From contig CAZKJF010000018.1 of assembly GCA_964553025.1 (NCBI GenBank), positions 1-64,000 of the forward strand: a stretch of DNA of 64,000 bases, in the 5' to 3' direction. Below, one piece after another: positions 25,390 to 32,406 of this stretch. The first letter of the stretch is position 1. Every line of letters begins with the position of its first letter. The notes under the pieces were generated by a model. It had not been told where the DNA came from, searched no databases, and worked only from the letters and a program-made list of their open reading frames with translations. The translations under genes were made by a program, and so were the position numbers. Source of the DNA: 2-01-FULL-49-17 sp964553025. Lineage in GTDB: Bacteria; Patescibacteriota; Minisyncoccia; 2-02-FULL-40-12; GWA2-44-9.

Positions 25390-25398
25390 ATATCTGCT

Positions 25399-26370
25399 AT
25401 GCTGATTGATGATATTACAATTCGCGTTGTTGCCGGCAAAGGCGGCGACGGTACCGTCTCATTCAACAAAAACATGATGTCGCTCGGGCCCTCGGGAGCC
25501 TCCGGCGGCCGCGGCGGCGATGTCTATGTCGAAGGTATTTCCGACCTGGGCGCTTTGACGCGGCTTCGCCATGCCAAAGTTTTTCGCGCCGCCGACGGCG
25601 GCGTCGGCGGGCGCCAGTTCAACGATGGCTCTGACGGAGAAGATCTCGTTATTCCCGTCCCCGTCGGCACCGTTGTCCATAACCTGGAAACCAAAGAAGA
25701 TGTTGAAGTGACCAAGATCGGCGAGAAAATCAAAATTGCCCGCGGCGGCCGCGGCGGCAAGGGTAATTTTCATTTCCGATCTTCGACTAATACCAGCCCC
25801 AAGCAATTCCAAGAAGGCCTGCCGGGAGAAAAATTCAAAATCCGTCTCGAGCTCAAACTGATCGCTGATGTCGGCTTTATCGGCTTGCCCAACGCCGGCA
25901 AATCGAGTTTGCTCAATGAACTCACGCGTGCCAAAAGCAAAGTTGCCAATTACGCGTTTACCACCTTGGAACCGAATTTGGGCGTGTATTACTCCCTGAT
26001 TCTAGCTGACGTGCCAGGAATCATTGAAGGCGCGGCCGAAGGCCGCGGCCTGGGCTTGAAGTTTTTGCGGCACGTGGAGCGGACAAAAACTCTCTTTCAT
26101 TTAATTTCCGCCGAATCGGATGATCCGGTCCGAGATTACCGGATCATCCGTTCGGAATTAGGGCGTTATAACCAAGAGCTTCTGAACAAGAAGGAGTATC
26201 TGTTTGTCAGCAAATCGGATATTGTCGCGCCTGAAATCCTCAAAAAAACCCTCACTGCGCTTAAAAAATTGAATTCTTCCATCGCCCCAATTTCCATTCA
26301 TGACGTCGATAGCCTCAAAGAAGTTCAGAAAATATTGAACGGAATTGCAGATCAAAAAACCGCGGCCTAG
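25399..26370 (+). CDS. obgE: GTPase ObgE/CgtA (short form)
   Basis: Obg is a ribosome-assembly GTPase of the 50S subunit. The 323-aa protein has the glycine-rich Obg fold (1 to about 158: GGDGTVSFNKN, GGRGGDVYVEG, GGRGGKGNFHF), then the G domain: G1 GLPNAGKSS, G2 YAFTTLEPNLG, G3 DVPGIIEGAAEGRGLG, and G4 SKSD instead of NKxD. The C-terminal OCT domain is absent. The ATG at 25399 is chosen because it starts the family sequence MLIDDITIRVV and lies nine bases after a TATAAT. The stop TAG is in the loop of the terminator shared with the convergent gene. Confidence 0.95.
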   Translation: MLIDDITIRVVAGKGGDGTVSFNKNMMSLGPSGASGGRGGDVYVEGISDLGALTRLRHAKVFRAADGGVGGRQFNDGSDGEDLVIPVPVGTVVHNLETKEDVEVTKIGEKIKIARGGRGGKGNFHFRSSTNTSPKQFQEGLPGEKFKIRLELKLIADVGFIGLPNAGKSSLLNELTRAKSKVANYAFTTLEPNLGVYYSLILADVPGIIEGAAEGRGLGLKFLRHVERTKTLFHLISAESDDPVRDYRIIRSELGRYNQELLNKKEYLFVSKSDIVAPEILKKTLTALKKLNSSIAPISIHDVDSLKEVQKILNGIADQKTAA

Positions 26371-26386
26371 CCGCGGTTTTTTGATC
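26350..26386. terminator. Bidirectional terminator whose loop holds both stop codons
   Basis: A 16-bp perfect stem (26350-26365/26371-26386) with loop CCTAG. The palindromic CTAG in the loop gives the TAG stop of obgE on the plus strand (26368-26370) and the TAG stop of the VanZ-like gene on the minus strand (26367-26369). Both flanks are A6/T6 tracts. Confidence 0.92.
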
Positions 26387-26777
26387 TCGGATACGAAAAG
26401 ATGATCACCAGTGCTCCCGCAAGATCGGCAATCACGTCGCCGATGGTGTCCAGCGTGTCTCCGCCGTAGAAATATTTTAAAAACCAAGGCGCATACATCG
26501 GCGAATATACGGAAGACAGGTGTTCGGCGAGTTCCCAGAGCAAACCGATAGCGAGCACCAGACCGGCTGTCAGCAGCCAGGATTTTTGAACATGAAACGT
26601 CGGTTTTCGCGCCCGCAGGCATTCAATGCAAAACCACGCGGCGATCCCGCCGCCAAAGAAATGGAAAATTTTATCCAGATGCGGAATGTATGCGTAGAGA
26701 TTGAACGCTCCGACGATGAATACGACAACAACGATAAAAAGACCAGCGACAAATATCGGAGCTTTAAGAGATTTCAT
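26367..26777 (-). CDS. VanZ-like/DUF2238-like integral membrane protein
   Basis: The 136-aa protein has four hydrophobic helices: about 8-28, 36-50 (LDKIFHFFGGGIAAWFCI), 66-85 and 110-128 (DTLDTIGDVIADLAGALVII). The KxxHFfgg and D-x2-GD...A-x2-GA residues match the VanZ/DUF2238 group of membrane proteins, whose biochemical role is mostly unknown. The gene starts directly after the TAA of the ABC permease gene, so it is the third cistron of that operon. Confidence 0.72.
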   Translation of the reverse strand: MKSLKAPIFVAGLFIVVVVFIVGAFNLYAYIPHLDKIFHFFGGGIAAWFCIECLRARKPTFHVQKSWLLTAGLVLAIGLLWELAEHLSSVYSPMYAPWFLKYFYGGDTLDTIGDVIADLAGALVIIFSYPRSKNRG

Positions 26778-27539
26778 TTAGATTCGGCGGTAGCTGCGGA
26801 CACCGAGGGGAATAAAGACAGCCAAGATCGCGATAATCCACAGCAGCGCGTACCATACATTATCGCCCACCGGCAAGCCGAGCGCAAGCCCACGGACAAC
26901 ATTTACGACGTATGTAACCGGCGTATGCTCGGCAAACGCGCGAATCCAAGGCTTCATAGTCTCTACCGGGACGAAGATCGAACTGGCGAATGCCAGCGGA
27001 AATACCCAAATAAATCCGGCAACTTGGGCTGTTTCCGGATTTTTAACGGCAAGGCCAATTGTGGCTGAAATCCACGAGAAGGCAAACCCAAACAGAGTCA
27101 TGAATGCGATTGCGGCCAGGAAGTTGAAAAATCCGTGCTCAATGCGAAAACCGACAGCGAAGCCCACGCATGTCATCAAAATAATAACGAACACGTTTCG
27201 AAGCAAGTCAGAGATGGTTCTCCCGGCCAAAACCGCCGATCGGGACATCGGCAATGATCGAAAACGGTCAATCAAGCCGTGAGAAAGGTCCGTTACCAGG
27301 CCAATTCCGGTCTGCATCGCCCCGAAGAGCACGGTTTGGACAAGAATGCCCGGCAGCAGATAATTAATGTAGTCGCCGGAACCGGTGTTAATTGCGCCTC
27401 CGAATACGTAAGTAAAGAGAAGGAGAAACATCACTGGCTGGATCGTTGAGAATACCAGCAGCTGAGGAACGCGCAGATACAGGAGCATATTGCGTTTGGT
27501 CATCAGGCCGATATCCGAAATAGTTTGAGACAGTGTCAT
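26778..27539 (-). CDS. ABC-2 type transporter permease (DrrB-like)
   Basis: The 253-aa protein has six membrane helices and the ABC-2 signature region (GLIDRFRSLPMSRSAVLAGRTISDL, about 90-114), followed by LAFASSIFVPVETMKPWIRAFAEHTPVTYVV, as in daunorubicin-resistance DrrB permeases. It forms an exporter with the ATPase encoded one base upstream. The substrate is unknown; drug or lipid-like molecules are typical of the family. Confidence 0.92.
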   Translation of the reverse strand: MTLSQTISDIGLMTKRNMLLYLRVPQLLVFSTIQPVMFLLLFTYVFGGAINTGSGDYINYLLPGILVQTVLFGAMQTGIGLVTDLSHGLIDRFRSLPMSRSAVLAGRTISDLLRNVFVIILMTCVGFAVGFRIEHGFFNFLAAIAFMTLFGFAFSWISATIGLAVKNPETAQVAGFIWVFPLAFASSIFVPVETMKPWIRAFAEHTPVTYVVNVVRGLALGLPVGDNVWYALLWIIAILAVFIPLGVRSYRRI

Positions 27540-27540
27540 G

Positions 27541-28647
27541 TTATTGGGTGGCGTGGCCGGTTAATTTCATAAATACGTCGTCCAGAGATGGCCGGCGCAG
27601 AACAATATCACGAATAGCGAGACCGGCGGCGTCGGCTTCGCGGACAACGTCAACCAATACGGCCGCGCCGCCGTCAATGGCCATGGTGACAATACCCGTG
27701 TCAGCTTCCGGACGGGGCTCATCAGTGCCGAACGGACGCAGAATATCCGCTGCGCGATCAACTTCAGCGTGATCGGCCACATGCAATTCCAAAATATCCC
27801 CACCGACTTGGCGCTTGAGCTCGTCAGCCGTGCCGTGAGCGATAATGTGGCCATGATCGATTACGAAAATTTTGTCCGCCAGCTGGTCAGCTTCTTCGAG
27901 ATATTGAGTCGTCAGGAGGACCGTCGTCCCTTGTTGGACCAAATCGCGGATCACATGCCATAAGGCGAAACGGCTGCGCGGATCGAGGCCAGTTGTGGGT
28001 TCGTCAAGGAAAAGCACCGTCGGCTTGCTTACTAAGCTAGCCGCCAAATCCAAGCGTCGGCGCATGCCGCCAGAATAGGTTTTGGCGGAGCGATCGCCGG
28101 CATCAACGAGATCAAATTGTTCAAGTAAATCCTGGGCGCGCTGACGGGCGGTGGCAGGAGAAAAATGATACAACCGCGCGAACATTTCAAGATTCTCTCG
28201 ACCGGTCAGCATCTCGTCGACGGCGGCGTATTGGCCCGCCAATCCGATGGCGCCGCGAAGCTGCTGGGCCTGCTGAACGGCGTTATAACCGGCAACACTA
28301 ATATGGCCGCTGTCCGGAGCCAGTAGAGTGGTCAGAATTCGAACGAGGGTTGTTTTGCCGGCGCCATTAGGGCCCAATAATGCGGTAACGCCGCCGCGTT
28401 TGACTTCCAGGCTGACATTGTCCAAGGCGCGAACGGCACCGTATGTCTTTACTGCGTTATGTACCGTAATAATCGAGTCTTCGCTGACGGAGGGAATCGG
28501 CGTGATTTGAATGGCGCCGCCGACCAGAATATCGAGAATTTCATGAGTCTGCCACCCTGCCGCCAAAAGGGCCTGGATAATGTCCTGGTTGGACATGCCT
28601 CGGCTGCGGGCTTCATGAATGTAAGTAAACAGCGGATGATTGCTCAT
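27541..28647 (-). CDS. ABC transporter ATPase (DrrA-like) with N-terminal helical domain
   Basis: The ATPase of the exporter, 368 aa. Walker A GPNGAGKTT (about 94-102), the Q-loop region, signature TYSGGMRRRLDLA, Walker B VLFLDEPTTGLDPRSR, H-loop TTQYLEEADQL, then a DrrA-type C-terminal domain ending RRPSLDDVFMKLTGH. Residues 1 to about 45 are an extra helical domain (YIHEARSRGMSNQDIIQALLAAGW) absent from most DrrA proteins. First gene of the three-gene operon; a TATACT -10-like sequence lies in the terminator region upstream. Confidence 0.92.
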   Translation of the reverse strand: MSNHPLFTYIHEARSRGMSNQDIIQALLAAGWQTHEILDILVGGAIQITPIPSVSEDSIITVHNAVKTYGAVRALDNVSLEVKRGGVTALLGPNGAGKTTLVRILTTLLAPDSGHISVAGYNAVQQAQQLRGAIGLAGQYAAVDEMLTGRENLEMFARLYHFSPATARQRAQDLLEQFDLVDAGDRSAKTYSGGMRRRLDLAASLVSKPTVLFLDEPTTGLDPRSRFALWHVIRDLVQQGTTVLLTTQYLEEADQLADKIFVIDHGHIIAHGTADELKRQVGGDILELHVADHAEVDRAADILRPFGTDEPRPEADTGIVTMAIDGGAAVLVDVVREADAAGLAIRDIVLRRPSLDDVFMKLTGHATQ

Positions 28648-28666
28648 AAAATGAAAAATATCCTAA

Positions 28667-28692
28667 GAGTATAGGATATTTACCTTTAAAAT
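28667..28692 (-). terminator. Terminator of the sigma/DUF5667 operon
   Basis: A ten-base AT-rich stem (28667-28676/28683-28692), six-base loop, followed by a T-rich tract on the minus strand. A TATACT in the loop region may at the same time be the -10 of the downstream ABC operon. Confidence 0.65.
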
Positions 28693-28702
28693 GCAACCGA
28701 AG

Positions 28703-29431
28703 CTATTGGCTGATTTTGACTTGGATAAGGCAGCGGGTTTTGAGCCAATCGCGGGTGTTTGAATCGCGTGTGGAGACAAGATGATCTTGGACGGCCTGAT
28801 TGAAGCGAGTGCAGACTTCAATCTTCCGATCGGAGCCGTCCGGCGTTTGAACATGTTCGGCCCGCTCGATCGCGCGATCCACTTCATCACGGAAGTCTTC
28901 GTTCAATCGCTGGATCATCTGGACGCGTTTTTGCGCCGACGCCGGCAAAGGAGGGCGCGACGCCGAAGCGGTTACCGTTAGCACGGTCATCGTGGGAGCT
29001 GCGGTTCGGCTCAGCGTCGGCACAGACGTTGTTGCCGCCGCACGAAGCGCTTCCAATTCACGCAAACGCCGCTGGGCCAAGTCTTCATGGAGTTTTATTT
29101 TTTGTTCATCGCTCAAGGTCAAATCTAAACGCACTTGCTCACTGACTCGTTTGAGCGGATAGAGGACATTATCAGTCGAGACGTCGGCATTATCAGCCAA
29201 TGCCGCCAAACCGCCGGTACTGATAACAACCACAAACAACGCAATGAACGCATAGCGCCAATAGCGGGCATGAGCCATCATTCGCGCAGTCGAATTTCCA
29301 TTCATGGTTCGGACTGACTTCAAAAATGACTCGCGCGCCGAATCGAGGAATTCTTTTTCGGGCTGAAGGGCGTGGTGAACGCGACTCTTCAAGCGCCAGT
29401 GCCGAACGATGTCCTTAAAAGCCTGAATCAT
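28703..29431 (-). CDS. DUF5667-domain membrane protein, probable anti-sigma factor
   Basis: The 242-aa protein has a short cytoplasmic N-terminus (about 55 residues, FLDSARESFLKSVRTM), one membrane helix (YAFIALFVVVISTGGLAALA, about 60-79), and an outside region with the DUF5667 signature VLYPLKRVSEQVRLDLTLSDEQK followed by Ala/Thr/Pro linker and a charged helical tail. It overlaps the upstream sigma gene by 17 bases. Gene order and topology suggest a membrane anti-sigma factor; that is inference from context. Confidence 0.8.
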   Translation of the reverse strand: MIQAFKDIVRHWRLKSRVHHALQPEKEFLDSARESFLKSVRTMNGNSTARMMAHARYWRYAFIALFVVVISTGGLAALADNADVSTDNVLYPLKRVSEQVRLDLTLSDEQKIKLHEDLAQRRLRELEALRAAATTSVPTLSRTAAPTMTVLTVTASASRPPLPASAQKRVQMIQRLNEDFRDEVDRAIERAEHVQTPDGSDRKIEVCTRFNQAVQDHLVSTRDSNTRDWLKTRCLIQVKISQ

Positions 29432-29960
29432 AAATTTTAGATATTTTTTTCTTTAAGCGATGGATCATAACGCGCAAATTAGCTTCGGATTTTCCGGTCA
29501 TAACCGCCAAATCCGCATATGAAACATCTGCGATGAAATATGAATGGAATAACTCCCGCTCCTCTTCGGGAAGCTGTTCGGCTATTGCCAACACGCGCTG
29601 CATCTCGGCATTGGTCTGGACTTGTTCATTGGGGTCAACGACATCAAAGCCGGTTTCTTGCATGGCTTCCAAAGACTGCACGGGTTTCTTTTGTCGAAAA
29701 GAATCAATCAGCAGATTGCGAGCGATCTGCCAAAACCAGGAACTGAAATTCCCGACTTCAGCGTTAAACTGGCCGATGTTTTGAAGCATCTTCGCGAATA
29801 CCTCTTGGACAAGATCTTGGGCGATCTCTTTCTGGTTTGTTCGAGAAAGAAAGTAGCGGTAAAAGGAAGTTGCGAATCGGTCAAAGATGGCTGCTCCCGC
29901 CTTCTCGTCGCCTTTTTGAAGGCGTTTTGCCAAGGCATTTATAGTTGCTGATTCAGACAT
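29415..29960 (-). CDS. ECF-type RNA polymerase sigma factor
   Basis: The 181-aa protein has region 2 (FATSFYRYFLSRTNQKEIAQDLVQEVFAKML, then NFSSWFWQIARNLLIDSFRQKK) and region 4 (LPEEERELFHSYFIADVSYADLAVMTGKSEANLRVMIHRLKKKI), without regions 1 and 3, as in extracytoplasmic-function sigma factors. It is transcribed towards its putative anti-sigma partner and is divergent from a secreted DUF5666 protein gene 137 bases away, which is a candidate target. Confidence 0.92.
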   Translation of the reverse strand: MSESATINALAKRLQKGDEKAGAAIFDRFATSFYRYFLSRTNQKEIAQDLVQEVFAKMLQNIGQFNAEVGNFSSWFWQIARNLLIDSFRQKKPVQSLEAMQETGFDVVDPNEQVQTNAEMQRVLAIAEQLPEEERELFHSYFIADVSYADLAVMTGKSEANLRVMIHRLKKKISKIYDSGF

Positions 29961-30097
29961 AGATACGATAAAAAGCCAGGTTTGTTACGGGAAATCGACC
30001 GGAATTGAGGGTTGTAATATACCATTTTTCAAGCCGTATTGAAAGGGGACAGGTCGAATTCAGTTCTTTTGAAGATAAACCAACTAATTAACTCTTC

Positions 30098-30760
30098 ATG
30101 TTTAAAACAAAAGTTCTGCTTGTCAGTGCGGCAGCTCTTGCTCTTATGCCTCTTGCAACGTTCGCGCAAGGGATTGACGCTGCGGCTCATGTCCATGTCG
30201 GCGGCCGTTTCGGCTATTTTCGCCATGGTATTGCCCGCGGCATTCATAGCTTGAAAAATGCCGTTGTCGGCACAGTGAGCGCCGTGAACGGTAACGGTTC
30301 TTTCACCGTTACGAAAAAGGACGGCTCCGCGGTTACCGTTACAACCGATGCGTCCACGAAAGTAAACGACCATGGCACGACAGCCAGCGCCAGCGCGATT
30401 ACTCTGAATGATAAAGTCGTTGCCGGCGGCACGTGGAATGATGCCAAGACGAGTTTGGCTGCCTTGCGGGTCCGCATTGTAGACAACATCGTCAGTCCGG
30501 TCGCTGATTTCTGGAAAAATCTATTTGCCGCTCATGCGGTCGTCGGTACCATTACCGCCATCAATGGCAATGTGATCACAATCGTCAATAAGGACAATGC
30601 GACTTTTACCAGCGATATTTCGAGCGCTAAACTCGTCAAGAAGAACGGCCTCGATAATGCCTCAATCGCCGACTTTAAGGTAAACGATAAAGTCGAAGTC
30701 CTCGGTTCGGTTAGCGGCAGTGTTGTTACTGCCCAGGTTGCCCACGATCTGACGAACTAA
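30098..30760 (+). CDS. Secreted DUF5666-domain protein
   Basis: The 220-aa product has a cleavable-looking signal peptide (MFKTKVLLVSAAALALMPL...FAQG, to about residue 23). Two repeats of a small beta-barrel-like unit follow: VVGTVSAVNGNGSFTVTKKDGSAV and VVGTITAINGNVITIVNKDNATF, each ending in a NDKVV/NDKVEV turn, the pattern of DUF5666. The domain is common in CPR secreted proteins; function is unknown. It is monocistronic, divergent from the sigma operon, and ends in a strong terminator. Confidence 0.82.
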   Translation: MFKTKVLLVSAAALALMPLATFAQGIDAAAHVHVGGRFGYFRHGIARGIHSLKNAVVGTVSAVNGNGSFTVTKKDGSAVTVTTDASTKVNDHGTTASASAITLNDKVVAGGTWNDAKTSLAALRVRIVDNIVSPVADFWKNLFAAHAVVGTITAINGNVITIVNKDNATFTSDISSAKLVKKNGLDNASIADFKVNDKVEVLGSVSGSVVTAQVAHDLTN

Positions 30761-30776
30761 TCTGAAACGAAGTCAG

Positions 30777-30811
30777 AAAAAACCAGCGGCCATTTTGGCC
30801 GCTGGTTTTTT
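30777..30811 (+). terminator. Terminator of the DUF5666 gene
   Basis: A 15-bp perfect stem (30777-30791/30797-30811) with five-base loop, followed by further T-rich sequence; 17 bases after the stop. Confidence 0.9.
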
Positions 30812-30842
30812 CTTCGATTCCATGCTATAATTCGAAAACCAT

Positions 30843-30918
30843 GGGGATCATGGTGAAGGAGTTATCACAGCGCTCTGTGGCAGCGCGGTCACGGGTGCGA
30901 ATCCCGTTGATCCCCCCA
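30843..30918 (+). tRNA. tRNA-His (GTG)
   Basis: Complete cloverleaf with G-1 opposite C73, seven-base acceptor GGGATCA/TGATCCC, D-stem GTGA/TCAC, anticodon stem GCGCT/AGCGC with loop CTGTGGC (anticodon GTG), T-stem ACGGG/CCCGT and encoded CCA. The extra G-1 is the His identity element. Two normally near-invariant positions differ: the T-loop is TGCGAAT (G at position 55 instead of U) and the D-loop AGGAGTTA appears to have A at position 18 instead of G. All stems are perfect, so it does not look like a pseudogene. Confidence 0.93.
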
Positions 30919-30931
30919 TCATTTGATAGTG

Positions 30932-31762
30932 CTAGGGCTGGAGAATATCGGCGGTGCGGCCGTTGATTGAGACGACGACGCTGTTGAAACCTGGAAATTG
31001 CTTAAGGGTATTCGTGATCTCCGAACGAATGGCGCCGACGCGGCAAGAACCAGCGACGCCTGCCTCCAAATTCTCGTCAAAATCCGCATACACAGTCTGG
31101 CCTTTCAGGGTAACGCTTTTTACCGTTACATTATCGGGAATCACATCCTGGGCGCCTTTTTTCTTTTCAGCAGAAGTCGGTCCTTTGAGTAATTCAACAA
31201 CGCTCATGAAGCCAGGCGAAGAGGTCTGGTAGACATCGCGCGGAAACAGCGTGGTCGTGCTGCAATCGTCTGAAGTTACATAGGCCACATACACAGTACG
31301 CGTCGAGATCGTCTTGAGCCGGACATCCACCGCCGCGTACCCTTCATAGGTACCATCGCCTTTGGCCGATTCAGCGAGAGCTTCAATTTTCAGATTCATC
31401 ATCGCGCTGGCCGGAATCGGGAGGCGGACGGAATAGTTTCCGAACTGGCCGGAATCGGCGGCATCAGTCATGGCATGTACGGAGGCAACGATAGCACCGT
31501 TTGCGTCGCGCGCCTGCACGGTAAATTGATTCTCGAATACGCGCGCCTTGCCGGTAACTGTGATCACGGGATCAACCGATTGATTCTCGGTCGGTGAGGT
31601 AATGGTGATATTGGGCTGGCTTGAAGGACTCGGCGAACGAGTCAATGCTGCCGTTGAAGACGGACTGGGAGTTGAGGCAAGGTGCGGCTGATATTTCGAC
31701 CATATCAACCAACCGGCAGCCACAGCTACGATTACTGCGATAATGGTAATGAATGTTTTCAT
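30932..31762 (-). CDS. Membrane-anchored Gmad2-GerMN domain protein
   Basis: The 276-aa protein has an N-terminal membrane anchor (about residues 3-22), a Ser/Pro/Thr linker, a Gmad2 immunoglobulin-like domain (about 50-145: ITITSPTENQSVDPVITVTGKA ... YSVRLPIPAS) and a GerMN domain (about 155-275: VYVAYVTSDDCSTT, ELLKGPTSAEKKKGAQDVIP, YADFDENLEAGVAGSCRVGAI). These domains occur in spore germination and lipoprotein contexts; there is no sign of sporulation here. It follows tRNA-Pro by 19 bases on the same strand and may share its transcript. Confidence 0.87.
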   Translation of the reverse strand: MKTFITIIAVIVAVAAGWLIWSKYQPHLASTPSPSSTAALTRSPSPSSQPNITITSPTENQSVDPVITVTGKARVFENQFTVQARDANGAIVASVHAMTDAADSGQFGNYSVRLPIPASAMMNLKIEALAESAKGDGTYEGYAAVDVRLKTISTRTVYVAYVTSDDCSTTTLFPRDVYQTSSPGFMSVVELLKGPTSAEKKKGAQDVIPDNVTVKSVTLKGQTVYADFDENLEAGVAGSCRVGAIRSEITNTLKQFPGFNSVVVSINGRTADILQP

Positions 31763-31781
31763 GGGTGTTTTCTTGTTTCTG

Positions 31782-31852
31782 TCGGGACGCCGAGATTTGA
31801 ACTCGGACTAAATCCTCCCAAAGGACTCGTGCTACCGTTACACTACGTCCCG
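31782..31852 (-). tRNA. tRNA-Pro (TGG)
   Basis: Acceptor CGGGACG/CGTCCCG with C1-G72, the bacterial Pro identity pair; D-stem GTGT/GCAC; anticodon stem AGTCC/GGATT with loop TTTGGGA (anticodon TGG); T-arm CCGAG/CTCGG with loop TTCAAAT; discriminator A. CCA is not encoded. It lies between the 87-aa gene and the GerMN gene, all on the minus strand. Confidence 0.94.
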
Positions 31853-31864
31853 AACCGTCCTCGT

Positions 31865-32128
31865 TCAACTCTTTCGATTCTGCTCACCCCACCGCCACGC
31901 GGCTTTCTCGCCGGTCAGCCAGCAGATGAAGATAAGAATGGCGACCAGGATAATTTCGTGGACAACAATTAGCGCCCCGATTGCACCGTCCATTTCGTCG
32001 GCCACGTCGATCTGGAGCACATTTCTCACCGTCAGAATAACAAAAACAGCAAGAATTAACCAGCCCTGCCACGCCGCTGGATACCATCCATACCCGTATC
32101 GCTTGGCTTTGAACCAAATTCTTTTCAT
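31865..32128 (-). CDS. Small conserved membrane protein, 87 aa
   Basis: The product starts MKRIWFKAKRYGYGWYPAAW and has two membrane helices (about 22-38 and 52-72) with a short acidic loop between them and a basic tail (EKAAWRWGEQNRKS). The KxYGYGWYPxxWQGW start resembles a small membrane protein found in several bacteria; function unknown. Its ATG shares one base with the encoded CCA of tRNA-Arg: the terminal A of CCA is the A of ATG. GAGG in the tRNA acceptor 3' strand lies five bases before the ATG and can serve as its Shine-Dalgarno sequence. It is followed by tRNA-Pro after 12 bases. Confidence 0.78.
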   Translation of the reverse strand: MKRIWFKAKRYGYGWYPAAWQGWLILAVFVILTVRNVLQIDVADEMDGAIGALIVVHEIILVAILIFICWLTGEKAAWRWGEQNRKS

Positions 32129-32202
32129 GGTGTCCTCGGAGGGAATCGAACCCCCATCAAGGCCTTAGAAGAGCCCTGCTCTATCCGTTGAGCTACGAGG
32201 AC
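32128..32202 (-). tRNA. tRNA-Arg (TCT)
   Basis: Acceptor GTCCTCG/CGAGGAC, D-arm GCTCAACGGATAGAGC, anticodon stem GGGCT/GGCCT (with G-T pairs) and loop CTTCTAA (anticodon TCT), T-loop TTCGATT, encoded CCA. The last base of CCA is also the first base of the ATG of the 87-aa gene. It is divergent from tRNA-Gly, 82 bases away. Confidence 0.94.
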
Positions 32203-32284
32203 ATGCTGCCAATACTCTACACCAAAACTGCCGTTTCAGCTAGTAATTTCAACAAAAATTTGCTAGAGTAGCAGAATAACTTTT

Positions 32285-32355
32285 GCGGGATTCGTATATC
32301 GGTAATACATGAGTTTTCCAAACTCAAGAGACGGGTTCGACTCCCGTATCCCGCT
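32285..32355 (+). tRNA. tRNA-Gly (TCC)
   Basis: Acceptor GCGGGAT/ATCCCGC, D-stem GTAT/ATAC, anticodon stem TGAGT/ACTCA with loop TTTCCAA (anticodon TCC), T-arm ACGGG/CCCGT with loop TTCGACT, discriminator T. CCA is not encoded. Confidence 0.95.
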
Positions 32356-32373
32356 CCTTCAGTCCGGCAACAA

Positions 32374-32400
32374 TTGACGCCTTGGTACGTTTGATATAAT
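32374..32400 (+). promoter_or_regulatory. Promoter of rarA, leaderless spacing
   Basis: TTGACG (32374-32379) and an extended TGaTATAAT (hexamer 32395-32400) with a short 15-base spacer. Six bases separate the -10 from the ATG at 32407, so the first transcribed base should be the A of ATG. Confidence 0.75.
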
Positions 32401-32406
32401 AACGCC

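Noticed and set aside
25336..25398. Earlier start for obgE
   Set aside because: The extension precedes the TATAAT promoter and adds 21 residues absent from the Obg family.
30001..30097. ECF-type promoter before the DUF5666 gene
   Set aside because: GGGGAC and GTC-like bases are present but with no second site to compare, so an ECF consensus cannot be supported.
30777..32355. tRNA cluster as a possible integration hot spot
   Set aside because: No integrase, no duplicated tRNA 3' end and no change in base composition were seen around the four tRNA genes.
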